A stretch of 64,000 nucleotides of DNA from Alkalicoccus luteus (GTDB lineage Bacteria; Bacillota; Bacilli; Bacillales; Salisediminibacteriaceae). The position numbers were made by a program, and so were the translations under genes. The number at the start of each line of letters is the position of its first letter. Position 1 is the stretch's first letter. Below the pieces are notes generated by a model, which was not told where the DNA came from, ran no database searches, and saw only the letters and a program-made list of their open reading frames with translations. Below, in pieces: positions 50,077 through 58,753 of the stretch. The stretch is from the NCBI GenBank assembly GCA_052061695.1, contig JBPZEY010000008.1; one strand, written 5' to 3'.

Positions 50077-50514
50077 TTACTCCACCTCTTGGAACATGTC
50101 GAGCAGTTCCTGTTTTGTTGTTGCGTTCAGCATTCTTTCTACGTTTGCTTCCTCGGAGCAAAGGATAGCAATTTTCGACAGGATTTCGAGGTGCTCGTTA
50201 TCCTTTCCTGCGATGCCGAATACGAGCTTTGCCGTATTTCCTTCGCCGTATTCTACGCCATCAGGAATTTGCAGAACAGACAGACCAGAATAGTGAACAT
50301 TGCTCTTTGCGTCGTCAGTGCCGTGCGGAATGGCGACACCGTTCCCCATGAAAGTGGAAGTGATTTCTTCCCGCTCAAACATTTTGTCAATGTAGCCGGC
50401 ATCCGTATAGCCGCCGTCAACGAGAATTTGCCCGGCTTTGCGGATCGCTTCCTTTTGGTCTGTCACCTTTACGCCGAGCTGAATGTTTTCCTCTGGAAGA
50501 ATTGCTTTTGTCAT
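50077..50514 (-). CDS. mtlF: Mannitol-specific PTS enzyme IIA
   Basis: 145-residue PTS EIIA of the mannitol/fructose class. The phospho-accepting His is in NGVAIPHGTDDAK (about 65). It passes phosphate from HPr to the IIB domain of MtlA. Here IIA is a separate protein, as in other Bacilli. It is tightly linked to mtlD (zero spacer) and lies 16 bases after mtlR. RBS AAGGAGTG. Confidence 0.94.
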   Translation of the reverse strand: MTKAILPEENIQLGVKVTDQKEAIRKAGQILVDGGYTDAGYIDKMFEREEITSTFMGNGVAIPHGTDDAKSNVHYSGLSVLQIPDGVEYGEGNTAKLVFGIAGKDNEHLEILSKIAILCSEEANVERMLNATTKQELLDMFQEVE

Positions 50515-50530
50515 GATGAAACACTCCTTT

Positions 50531-52591
50531 TTATTCGTTCGTTATTCCACGGATAAGCTGTAAAAACTCTCCGCTCATCACATCTTTTATTTCTTTTTCG
50601 CTTCCTTCCGCAAACAGGCGGAGGTTGCGTTCATTCTTTACAATCATGCCGCTGATGCTGCTCAGAAGGCTGCTTTGGGTATCACTCATATCCAGCGGTG
50701 CGAGCATGAGCAGAAGGCGCCTGACATGAATGGTGGAGCCATCCATGGCTCGGATTGGTTCTGGATGTAGGCGTTCCACGAGCAGAAACACCGGTTCACG
50801 AATGTCACTGCTCCGCGCATGATAGAGCGCAAGCTGCGTGTTCGGAAGTCCGACTCCGGAAAGCTGCTCCCGTTCCTGCAGCGCGTTTTTAACGGCGCGG
50901 GCGTCTGATACAAATCCTTTTCCCTGCAAATACAGCAGCGTATTCTGCATGCTCTGCCAAAACGGGACGGCAGTCGATTCCTGAATCAGCTCTACGTGCT
51001 GCATCAGCTGCAGAGCTTCGTTCAGCTGGGACTGCATCGATTCCAGCGTACCCGCTGCAGGCTGTTTGGAAACGGAATCTGGTGTTCTTCCCGGCTTTCG
51101 AGCCATATAGTGTTCAATCTCAGCCAGTTCATCATCGGTTAAGAACGGATTTACTTGAATGTAATCGTACGCGTCATCCAGGGCAATCGTCGAGATGATG
51201 AGATCGGCAGGATCAAGCGTTTTCTGATCCAGTTCATAAACCGAGAGTTGTTCCATCGACGTGATCTGCGGCAGCTCCCGTTTAAGGCGGGCGGTCATCA
51301 TTTTGGATGAGCCAATACCAGTGGAGCAGATAACGTAGGCGTGGTATTCACGACCGTCATCGAGTTCCAGCGCCGATCCAAAGTGAAGCACGAGAAACCC
51401 AACTTCGTCATCCGGAACATCAAGCTCAGCAAACACGTGACGAGCGGCATCTGCCACTGCAGCGAACAGCTGCGGGTATTTAGTCTGAATCGTGTCCTTA
51501 AGCGGATTATGAATGCTCATTTGCTGCTGCATGCGATAGAGAGCGGGGCTTAAATGAGCAGTGAGGCCCTTTTCCAATGCGTGTCCGGAAAAAGCCGTGC
51601 CGTACCGGTCGGATACGTGGCGGATCAGGCGGCTGGCAAGAAAGGAAATATCCAGATCCGGGTCCGCTTGAAACGCTGTATCCCGCTGCAGCTTGGCGCC
51701 GCGAAGGTGCATCGTAATATAGCCAATCTCTGTATTAGGAATGGTTAAATCGAGCCGTTCCTCGAGCCGTGCAGCAAGAGAAGCAGCCAGCGGAAATTCC
51801 TGCGTCTGCTTTAGACGCTCCAGCAGCTCCTCTTTCATCTGTACCCGTTCACCGAGCTGAATACGCTCCAGTGCCAGCGCAAGATGGACGACGAGCGCAG
51901 CATAGGAAGAATCGGCGATAGGAACCGGAAGCCGGCGGGTGACTTCTTCGACAGCTCGTTCGACCTCCTGAATCCGATCTTCGTCGACGAAACCGAGCAG
52001 CTGGTCGGCGATTGCCTTCGTTCGTCCGCCGGTTTCTGCAAGCGTTTTGCGGCGGATGAAGCGGAGCAGATCCGTATCATTTAGATGATTGGCAAGCAGC
52101 GCGCGAATGGCGCGCCGTTTTGCCTGCTCCTCACCGGCTGCCTGAATCCCAAAGCCTCGTCGTCTCAGCAGCGTCAGCTGATGCTGCTCCATCCAGTCTG
52201 TCAGCTTATCCAGATCACTGCGGACGGTTGCTTCCGTGATGTGCAGTTCGGAGGCGAGAGCATGCAGTTTTACAGGTTCTGTTGCTGTCAGCAGCTTATA
52301 TGATAAAAGCAGCTGACGCTGTTCAGGCAAAAAGTCAATACTGCGGGCCTCTGACAGGTCCTCTGTAAGAGCCTGAAGCTCTTGATCTGGTCCGGAAAGG
52401 CGCAGCCCGGTCCCTGACTTCTTTTCCAGCGTCAGCTCATACGGCTGCAGAAGACTGTCAAATGTCGTCAGATCACGGTGGATGGTGCGTTCGCTCACAT
52501 CCAGCGCTTCGGCCAGATAGGCAACCGTGACTCCTTCCGGATGTGCTAGCAGCTCATCCAGAATGCGCCGGTCTCGGGCGGATACGTACAT
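50531..52591 (-). CDS. mtlR: Mannitol operon activator MtlR
   Basis: 686-residue PRD-type activator. Two N-terminal helix-turn-helix units (VTVAYLAEALDVSERTIHRDL and LHITEATVRSDLDKL) are followed by PRD1 and PRD2 (about 200-400). An EIIB-Gat-like domain has the phosphorylatable Cys (VICSTGIGSSKMM), and an EIIA-Mtl-like domain follows (LPNTQLALYHARSSDI). Phosphorylation by HPr and mannitol PTS proteins sets its activity, so it activates mtl only when mannitol is taken up. It lies between mtlA and mtlF, the usual order in Geobacillus. Confidence 0.94.
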   Translation of the reverse strand: MYVSARDRRILDELLAHPEGVTVAYLAEALDVSERTIHRDLTTFDSLLQPYELTLEKKSGTGLRLSGPDQELQALTEDLSEARSIDFLPEQRQLLLSYKLLTATEPVKLHALASELHITEATVRSDLDKLTDWMEQHQLTLLRRRGFGIQAAGEEQAKRRAIRALLANHLNDTDLLRFIRRKTLAETGGRTKAIADQLLGFVDEDRIQEVERAVEEVTRRLPVPIADSSYAALVVHLALALERIQLGERVQMKEELLERLKQTQEFPLAASLAARLEERLDLTIPNTEIGYITMHLRGAKLQRDTAFQADPDLDISFLASRLIRHVSDRYGTAFSGHALEKGLTAHLSPALYRMQQQMSIHNPLKDTIQTKYPQLFAAVADAARHVFAELDVPDDEVGFLVLHFGSALELDDGREYHAYVICSTGIGSSKMMTARLKRELPQITSMEQLSVYELDQKTLDPADLIISTIALDDAYDYIQVNPFLTDDELAEIEHYMARKPGRTPDSVSKQPAAGTLESMQSQLNEALQLMQHVELIQESTAVPFWQSMQNTLLYLQGKGFVSDARAVKNALQEREQLSGVGLPNTQLALYHARSSDIREPVFLLVERLHPEPIRAMDGSTIHVRRLLLMLAPLDMSDTQSSLLSSISGMIVKNERNLRLFAEGSEKEIKDVMSGEFLQLIRGITNE

Positions 52592-52609
52592 ATACGTCCC
52601 TCCAGTCTG

Positions 52610-54043
52610 TTACTGCTTCAGTCGCTCCACGAGCTTGTCGTATTCCGGGCTGTTCAGGAAGTTTTCTACAGATACATGATCAGCTCCCGGACGCTTTTCT
52701 TTTGCACGAGGCGTGAGGTCCTTATGGGTGATGACAATATCGGCGTCTTCCGGAAGGTTGCTAATGGAAGTATTCGTCACATCAATGTCGAGTCCTGCTT
52801 TTTTCACCTTATCACGCATGATCGAAGCTCCCATTGCGCTTGAGCCCATACCTGCGTCACAGGCAAAAATGATGCGGTTGACGTTTGACGGATCGATTCC
52901 AGCTTCAGGCGCAGCCTGCTCGCCTTCTGCAAACGTACCAGAAACGCTGCTCTTCTTGCCTTTCATTTCTTCCATTTTAGCAGCTGCCCCGGACATATCA
53001 TCTTCAGCGGGATTCTTCGTCGTCTTCAGAATGATGGAAGCGACAAGGAAGGAGACACCCGTGGCTGCAAACACACCGGCGAACATCCCGAGATAACCGC
53101 CCGGCGGCGTCATCAGCGTATACGCGATGATGCTTCCTGGTGCAGGTGTTGCGACGAGTCCGGCATCAAAGATCGAGAAGGTGAAGATGCCTGCCATACC
53201 GCCGGCGATTGCTGCCAGAATTAGAATCGGGCGCATCAGGATGTACGGAAAGTAGATTTCGTGAATACCACCAAAGAAATGGATGATCGCGGCCCCTGGT
53301 GCTGTACGCTTTGCCGAGCCGACTCCAAAGAGCATGATCGCAAGCAGCACGCCCAGTCCTGGACCTGGGTTTGTTTCAAGCATCAGCAGAATCGAAGAGC
53401 CCTGCTGGGAAGCCTGCTCCAGACCTAAAGGACTGAGAATACCATGGTTGATTGCGTTGTTTAAGAACAATACCTTTGCTGGTTCAATGAAAATACTGGC
53501 AAGCGGGAGCAGGCCGAGTGATACAATGACGTCCACCCCTGCACCGAGCGCCTGCGTCAGACCGAATACGACCGGACCGACCGTGATGACGCCGAAGAGT
53601 GCAAGCAGCATCGCAAGAATACCAGCTGTAAAGTTGTTGACGAGCATTTCAAAGCCTTGACGTACTTTCCCTTCGAGCAGACGGTCAATCTGTTTAATGA
53701 GGAGGCCGCCGAGTGGACCCATGATCATGGCTCCGATAAACATTGGCACTTCTGCACCGACGATGACACCCATTGCGGCAGTCGCCCCAACGACACCACC
53801 GCGTGTATCATGGACAAGCTTACCGCCGGTGTAGGCAATGAGCAGCGGCAGGAGGTAGGTGATCATCGGACCGACGAGCGCTTCGAACGTCGGATATGGC
53901 ACCCAGCCATCCGGAATAAAGAGCGCAGTGATCAAGCCCCAGGCGATGAACGCCCCAATGTTCGGCATGATCATGCTGCTTAAAAAGCTTCCGACCCGCT
54001 GAATTCGTGTCCGCAGTGTCGATTTTTGTTGTTCCTGACTCAT
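52610..54043 (-). CDS. mtlA: Mannitol-specific PTS enzyme IICB
   Basis: 477 residues. The IIC membrane domain (to about 345) has MIMPNIGAFIAWGLITALF, GAMIMGPLGG and GGIHEIYFPYILM. A linker rich in Glu, Lys and Ala leads to the IIB domain with the phospho-Cys in IIFACDAGMGSSAMG (about 395). It imports and phosphorylates mannitol to mannitol-1-P. It is the first gene of the operon; the promoter with a cre-like site lies 45-75 bases upstream. Confidence 0.95.
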   Translation of the reverse strand: MSQEQQKSTLRTRIQRVGSFLSSMIMPNIGAFIAWGLITALFIPDGWVPYPTFEALVGPMITYLLPLLIAYTGGKLVHDTRGGVVGATAAMGVIVGAEVPMFIGAMIMGPLGGLLIKQIDRLLEGKVRQGFEMLVNNFTAGILAMLLALFGVITVGPVVFGLTQALGAGVDVIVSLGLLPLASIFIEPAKVLFLNNAINHGILSPLGLEQASQQGSSILLMLETNPGPGLGVLLAIMLFGVGSAKRTAPGAAIIHFFGGIHEIYFPYILMRPILILAAIAGGMAGIFTFSIFDAGLVATPAPGSIIAYTLMTPPGGYLGMFAGVFAATGVSFLVASIILKTTKNPAEDDMSGAAAKMEEMKGKKSSVSGTFAEGEQAAPEAGIDPSNVNRIIFACDAGMGSSAMGASIMRDKVKKAGLDIDVTNTSISNLPEDADIVITHKDLTPRAKEKRPGADHVSVENFLNSPEYDKLVERLKQ

Positions 54044-54087
54044 GTGAAATCCCCCTTCAGGATAAAGAATAAGTAGCTTGTACCTTT

Positions 54088-54116
54088 ATAGTAAAGCGCT
54101 CTCATCGCCTCTACAA
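54088..54116 (-). promoter_or_regulatory. mtlA promoter with overlapping cre-like site
   Basis: On the minus strand: TTGTAG (54111-54116), 17 bases, TACTAT (54088-54093). Between them TGAGAGCGCTTTAC (54091-54104) closely matches the CcpA cre consensus TGWAANCGNTNWCA. Glucose would therefore repress the operon through CcpA-HPr(Ser-P). Confidence 0.65.
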
Positions 54117-54136
54117 CACAATGAAAACGCAATTAC

Positions 54137-54154
54137 GTCACAGTTATTCCTGAC
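54137..54154 (-). promoter_or_regulatory. Candidate MtlR operator
   Basis: GTCA-N10-TGAC (54137-54154) with inner CAG/CTG symmetry. It is centred about 30 bases upstream of the mtlA -35, the position where MtlR binds in B. subtilis. Confidence 0.45.
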
Positions 54155-54418
54155 AGGATTTCGTTTGTCGAATTTTAAGGACGCACATGGCCTTCTTTAA
54201 ATGGTCTCAGATTAGAAAAACACCGTACACGGGGCGGATGACGATTCGGCAAATTTCATGATTAACGGATGGGGAAACAGGTTACAGAAAACAGAGGACG
54301 AGCTGTAACACTCTTCGCTGAGCGGCGACTAACACAGCGAGTCCGGCCCATTTAGCTGACGGATACAAGTGGAGATCGAATAGTGACACAGAACATTTCC
54401 AAAATGTGCAAAAAACGA

Positions 54419-54447
54419 TTGACCGCTGTTTTGCCGTGTAGTATGAT
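54419..54447 (+). promoter_or_regulatory. Sigma-A promoter of glmS
   Basis: TTGACC (54419-54424), 17 bases, TATGAT (54442-54447). Transcription would start about 50 bases before the ribozyme. Confidence 0.8.
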
Positions 54448-54499
54448 GAGGTCATTCAAATGCGTGAAAGGGGGAAAGAAGACTGAGAAACATCATTCA

Positions 54500-54632
54500 A
54501 AAGCGCCTGGACTGCCGATGTGCAGTTGACGAGGAGGAGGTTATCGAACGTTCGGCGGATGCCTCCCGGCTGCCTGAAATCACAGCCGCAACAAGGAGCT
54601 AAACCAGCGAGGCGACTTGCTGAACAAAAGCT
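54500..54632 (+). ncRNA. glmS ribozyme-riboswitch
   Basis: The sequence follows the glmS ribozyme: AGCGCC at the cleavage site (cut expected before G54503), AGTTGACGAGGAGGAGGTTA, CGGCGGATGCCTCCCGGCTG, ATCACAGCCGCAA and AACCAGCGAGGCGACTTGCT as the P4/P4.1-like end. Glucosamine-6-P acts as coenzyme for self-cleavage, after which the glmS message is degraded. It lies between the sigma-A promoter and glmS. Confidence 0.95.
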
Positions 54633-54735
54633 TATTGACTGATTTCCTGATACACACAACCATTAAAACGAGAAAGAGTGGGGCGGACATGCCCCCGGCG
54701 TGAACCTGCCCTGCTCACAGGGAGGACATTTAGCT

Positions 54736-56538
54736 ATGTGCGGAATTGTAGGATATATTGGAACAGCAGATGCAAAGGAGATTCTCCTGCGTGGACTCGA
54801 AAAGCTCGAGTACCGCGGCTATGACTCTGCAGGAATTGCGATTGCGAATGAATCAGGAATTCATGTCTATAAAGAAAAGGGCCGAATTGCTGCTCTTCGG
54901 GACGTTGTGGATACGTCTGAAGACAGCGTAGTCGGCATCGGTCATACACGCTGGGCGACGCACGGCGTACCAAGCCAGCTGAACGCTCACCCGCACCAGA
55001 GTGCGACTGCCCGTTTCACGATTGTGCATAACGGGGTTATCGAAAACTATGAGCAGCTTCGCAGAGAGTATCTTGAAGGTGTGGAGATGGTATCTGACAC
55101 GGATACAGAAATCATCGTTCAGCTTGTTGATACGTTCTCAAAAGAAGGCCTGTCGACAGAGGAAGCGTTCCGTAAAACGCTCAGCATGCTCGAAGGCTCC
55201 TACGCGACGGCACTGCTCGATAACACCGATCGTGACACAATCTATGTCGGCAAGAATAAAAGCCCGCTTCTGATCGGTCTGGCTGACGGCGTAAACGTTA
55301 TCGCGTCTGATGCGATGGCGATGCTGCAGGTAACAAACGAATTCATGGAAATTGAAGACAAAGAAATCGTTGTTGTTACACGTGAAACAGCCCAGGTGAA
55401 GAAGCTGGACGGCCAGGAGATAAGCCGCGATTCCTATATCGCAGAGCTCGACTCCACCGACATTGAAAAGGGCACGTACCCGCATTACATGCTGAAGGAG
55501 ATCGACGAGCAGCCGTTTGTGATTCGGAACATCATCACGAAGTACAAGGATGAGAACGAAAACATTAAGCTCGACGAAGAGATCCGCAGCGCGGTAACAG
55601 ATGCAGACCGCATCTATATTATTGCGGCCGGAACGAGCTATCATTCCGGACTGGTCGGAAAAGAACTGATCGAAAAAATCGCACACATTCCGGTAGAAAC
55701 GCATATTGCAAGTGAGTTCCTTTACAACATGCCATTACTAAGCAAGAAACCACTCTTTATCTTTATTTCACAGAGCGGAGAAACAGCTGACCTCCGCGGT
55801 GTACTCGTGAACGTGAAGGAGCTGGGACATCCGGCACTGACGATTACAAACGTACCAGGCTCCACATTGTCCCGTGAAGCAGACTATACGCTGCACACGC
55901 ATGCAGGCCCTGAAATCGCCGTTGCGTCAACGAAAGCCTACACGGCGCAGATGGCTGTGATGGCTATTCTTGCAGTGGATGCTGCTCGTGCAGGCGGAGT
56001 AGAAATCGACTTTGACCCGCTGCAGGAGCTCGGGATCGTTGCAAACGCAATGGAAATTTTCACAGAGAAAAAAGAAGTGCTCGAAGAAGTAGCGCGTGAA
56101 TTCCTCAGCGTCTCGCGAAATGCCTTCTTTATCGGCCGTTCGCTCGACTATTACGTCTGCATGGAAGGTGCCCTCAAGCTGAAGGAAATCTCCTACATTC
56201 AGGCAGAAGGCTTTGCAGGCGGAGAGCTGAAGCACGGGACGATAGCGCTGATCGAAGAAGGAACACCGGTGATTGGGCTTGCAACACAGAAAGATGTCAG
56301 CCTGAATATCCGCGGAAACATGAAGGAAGTTGTCGCCCGCGGCGCGAACCCTTGCTTTATCAGCATGGAAGGCTGCGAACACGAAGAAGACACGGTTGTG
56401 ATGCCTGCCGTGCACGAATATCTCACACCGCTTGTGAGCGTTCTGCCAATGCAGATCATTTCTTATTACGCAGCGCTTCACCGCGGCTGCGACGTGGACA
56501 AGCCTCGTAACCTGGCGAAGTCCGTAACAGTAGAATAA
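54736..56538 (+). CDS. glmS: Glutamine-fructose-6-phosphate aminotransferase
   Basis: 600 residues. Start ATG 54736 yields MCGIVGYIG, so Cys2 becomes the N-terminal nucleophile of the glutaminase domain (to about 240; GHTRWATHG, NGVIENY). Two SIS isomerase domains follow (GTSYHSGLVGK, SQSGETADLRG, STKAYTAQ) and the C-terminus is DKPRNLAKSVTVE. It makes glucosamine-6-P, the entry to amino-sugar and peptidoglycan synthesis. GGGAGG precedes the ATG. It is controlled by the upstream ribozyme and separated from glmM by the divergent mtl operon. The nag operon in this window runs the reverse, catabolic route. Confidence 0.97.
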   Translation: MCGIVGYIGTADAKEILLRGLEKLEYRGYDSAGIAIANESGIHVYKEKGRIAALRDVVDTSEDSVVGIGHTRWATHGVPSQLNAHPHQSATARFTIVHNGVIENYEQLRREYLEGVEMVSDTDTEIIVQLVDTFSKEGLSTEEAFRKTLSMLEGSYATALLDNTDRDTIYVGKNKSPLLIGLADGVNVIASDAMAMLQVTNEFMEIEDKEIVVVTRETAQVKKLDGQEISRDSYIAELDSTDIEKGTYPHYMLKEIDEQPFVIRNIITKYKDENENIKLDEEIRSAVTDADRIYIIAAGTSYHSGLVGKELIEKIAHIPVETHIASEFLYNMPLLSKKPLFIFISQSGETADLRGVLVNVKELGHPALTITNVPGSTLSREADYTLHTHAGPEIAVASTKAYTAQMAVMAILAVDAARAGGVEIDFDPLQELGIVANAMEIFTEKKEVLEEVAREFLSVSRNAFFIGRSLDYYVCMEGALKLKEISYIQAEGFAGGELKHGTIALIEEGTPVIGLATQKDVSLNIRGNMKEVVARGANPCFISMEGCEHEEDTVVMPAVHEYLTPLVSVLPMQIISYYAALHRGCDVDKPRNLAKSVTVE

Positions 56539-56544
56539 CAGCTG

Positions 56545-56586
56545 ACACCCCCAATCGGTTCTGTGAACCGGATGGGGGTGTTTTGA
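56545..56586 (+). terminator. Terminator of glmS
   Basis: ACACCCCC and GGGGGTGT outer stem with CGGTTC/GAACCG inner stem, then TTTTG. The following 240 bases to the next gene hold nothing I recognise. Confidence 0.92.
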
Positions 56587-56825
56587 TTGCGCACGGCGGT
56601 CTTCAGCAGATAGTGAAAACGAAAGTGTTCAACTTTTTCTGCAAAAGCGTTAAACAGGCTTCCTAAACCGTCAACCTGTAGCTGTAAAAGCATTAACATG
56701 GGCTTGGACCTGTTTACGAGCATCAACTTAGAACTGTTAAAACGAAGAAAGGATTAAATACCGGAGAGAAACGTTTACCTTTCTCCTCCGAACATTCACC
56801 TTTTAAAGTCAGCTGGTGTCAAAAT

Positions 56826-57680
56826 TCAGCTTATTTGCAGCAGAAGGATCCCGATGAAGACGAGCGCAAGCGAAACCGTCTGCAGCCGGGTGAGGCGCTC
56901 CCGCAAATAGAGCACCGACAACAGCGCCACAACGAGACTGTTCGTGGAAAATACAGGGGAGACGATGCTGGCAGGCCCGCTCTGCAAAGCCCACGCGTAA
57001 AGCTGCATGCCGGCAAAGGAAAACAAGCCGGCTCCGAGTCCAAATTGGAAGCTTTTCAGTCGACAAGGCGAATTTCTCTGAGGAGAACGAAGCAGCGCCT
57101 GCAGCGACCAGAGCAGGCCAACTGCATAGCCGACGAAAAGGATAGTCGTATTTGGAAGCGCAAGCTCTTCCGTTACTTTCAGACCGCCGTTACGCAGAAA
57201 AAACAACGCAGTCGCAGCAAACACAAATACGTACCAGATCCGGTTTGGAATACTCAGTTTTTCTCGGGGGTCAAGCGGAAGCAGGCTCACGGCTGCGACA
57301 ATCAGAAAGATCCCGGTGTATTCCATTGCGCCGGGGCGTTCTGCGTAAACGATAACAGACATGAGTACGATCAAGAGAATATTCGTGTTCACGAGCGGGG
57401 AGGTCAGGCTCGCCGGTCCATATTCGAGCGCCCGCATGAACAGCAGATTGCCGAACGTGGAGCCGATTCCTACAATCATTCCGCTGAGCAGAATCACCGC
57501 AGAGAGATACAGCACGTTTTCCACGTACGCCGTTACAGCAAAGCCGACAGTGCCGCTGGCATAAACGCCTGCAAAAAACGGCAGGAGCGGCCAGCCTTTG
57601 AACGCGTTCACTTTAAAGCAAAAGGTAGCCAGACCAAAGATAATGGCGCTGGCTGCGGCAAGTAAAAACCAGAGTGTCAT
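56826..57680 (-). CDS. EamA-family (DMT) transporter
   Basis: 284 residues with ten membrane helices and two EamA repeats. Motifs include RALEYGPASLTSPLVNTNILLIVL in the first half and WALQSGPASIVSPVFSTNSLVVALL with SVLYLRERLTRLQ in the second, the internal duplication typical of DMT exporters. The cargo is unknown. The RBS is AAGAAGGG before ATG 57680. It stands alone between glmS and a hydrolase gene. Confidence 0.88.
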   Translation of the reverse strand: MTLWFLLAAASAIIFGLATFCFKVNAFKGWPLLPFFAGVYASGTVGFAVTAYVENVLYLSAVILLSGMIVGIGSTFGNLLFMRALEYGPASLTSPLVNTNILLIVLMSVIVYAERPGAMEYTGIFLIVAAVSLLPLDPREKLSIPNRIWYVFVFAATALFFLRNGGLKVTEELALPNTTILFVGYAVGLLWSLQALLRSPQRNSPCRLKSFQFGLGAGLFSFAGMQLYAWALQSGPASIVSPVFSTNSLVVALLSVLYLRERLTRLQTVSLALVFIGILLLQIS

Positions 57681-57800
57681 GGTGAAATCCCTTCTTTACA
57701 TACAAGTGGTTACGGAGGTACCCGGATGCTTTGCAGCGCCTTTTTTATGGTAGTCCAAAAGGTCGATAGTCTGTATCTAAAGCTTCGAAAAGGCGATTAT

Positions 57801-58655
57801 CTATTGATGCTCATGTAAAAAGGCCAGCAGCAGGCGGTCGGTAGTGCCGGCTTCTTTACCGAGCCAGATCAGATGCCCCCATGCATGCAGCTTTTCCAGT
57901 CTGGCATTCGGTATCATGGCTGCCGCGTGCTCTGCATGCGCAAACGGAACCGAGGCGTCGAACGGACTGTGCATGATCAGAACGGGGCAGGTAATCGCAG
58001 CGAGTGTGTCTGTTCCTGCTTCACGTGACTGCTCAAGATCGATCATAAAGCCTTTTCCCGAGCGCTGCGAGGCCATCATTCGTGCAAATGTTTCCGCGTC
58101 GCCGGGGGCTATGCGTGAAGCTGCTTCTTGATAGGAGAGCGTGCTGAAGGAGGAAAACATCTGGCGAAAAAGCAGCTTTGGAAAACGACGGCTTATCAGC
58201 TGCAGCAGCTGCCACGTGAAGCGCTCCCGTTTCGGATGAAAGAGAACCTTCGCCGCTTTATAGGCAGGGTCTGCAGGGGTAAGCCATTCCTTGGTTACGG
58301 CAGATTGCAGCGTCAGCGAGGCAGCTTTTTCCGGATAAAGGGCGGCAAAGCGGATGCCTGCAGGACCTCCTGCCGAGGCAGCCAGCACATGAATTCGTTC
58401 CAATCCAAGGTGGGTAAGCAATCCTTCATAAAGCGTACATGCAGCATCGAGATTGCGGACGGGAGACGTCACCCCGTAGCCGGGACGTGATGGAGCAATG
58501 ATGGAAAATCCTTCCTCTAGCAGCGCCTCTGTCCCGATCGTCTCGAAGCAGCTGGCATGACCGCCGTGCAAAAACAGAACCAGCGGCCCTTCGCCACGCT
58601 GTGTATACTCGACGACCATCGCGTCCTTTTCGAACGTGCCATACCGCTGAATCAT
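57801..58655 (-). CDS. Alpha/beta hydrolase
   Basis: 284 residues. Oxyanion motif FLHGGHASCFE, nucleophile Ser in VLAASAGGPAG (about 103), acid in MHSPFDASVPF and His in LHAWGHLIWLG (about 265). The fold is that of serine esterases/lipases of the proline iminopeptidase-haloperoxidase group; the substrate is unknown. ATG 58655 has TTGGAGGG upstream; the frame extends to 58709 without an RBS. Unlike the enzyme at 3313 it uses Ser. Confidence 0.85.
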   Translation of the reverse strand: MIQRYGTFEKDAMVVEYTQRGEGPLVLFLHGGHASCFETIGTEALLEEGFSIIAPSRPGYGVTSPVRNLDAACTLYEGLLTHLGLERIHVLAASAGGPAGIRFAALYPEKAASLTLQSAVTKEWLTPADPAYKAAKVLFHPKRERFTWQLLQLISRRFPKLLFRQMFSSFSTLSYQEAASRIAPGDAETFARMMASQRSGKGFMIDLEQSREAGTDTLAAITCPVLIMHSPFDASVPFAHAEHAAAMIPNARLEKLHAWGHLIWLGKEAGTTDRLLLAFLHEHQ

Positions 58656-58715
58656 GTCTGCTCCCTCCAATCGGATCGTTACGATGATTGTAGCGCAAAG
58701 CTGCAGCAATTCCTA

Positions 58716-58752
58716 TAAGAAAAGAGCCCGTCTGGAAGCAGACGGACTTTCA
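58716..58752 (-). terminator. Terminator of the VWA/membrane-protein pair
   Basis: Minus strand: CCGTCTG and CAGACGG around a short loop, followed by GCTCTTTTCTT. Confidence 0.8.
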
Positions 58753-58753
58753 G

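Noticed and set aside
54501..54640. Possible protein-coding leader in the glmS upstream region
   Set aside because: The sequence is fully explained by the glmS ribozyme.
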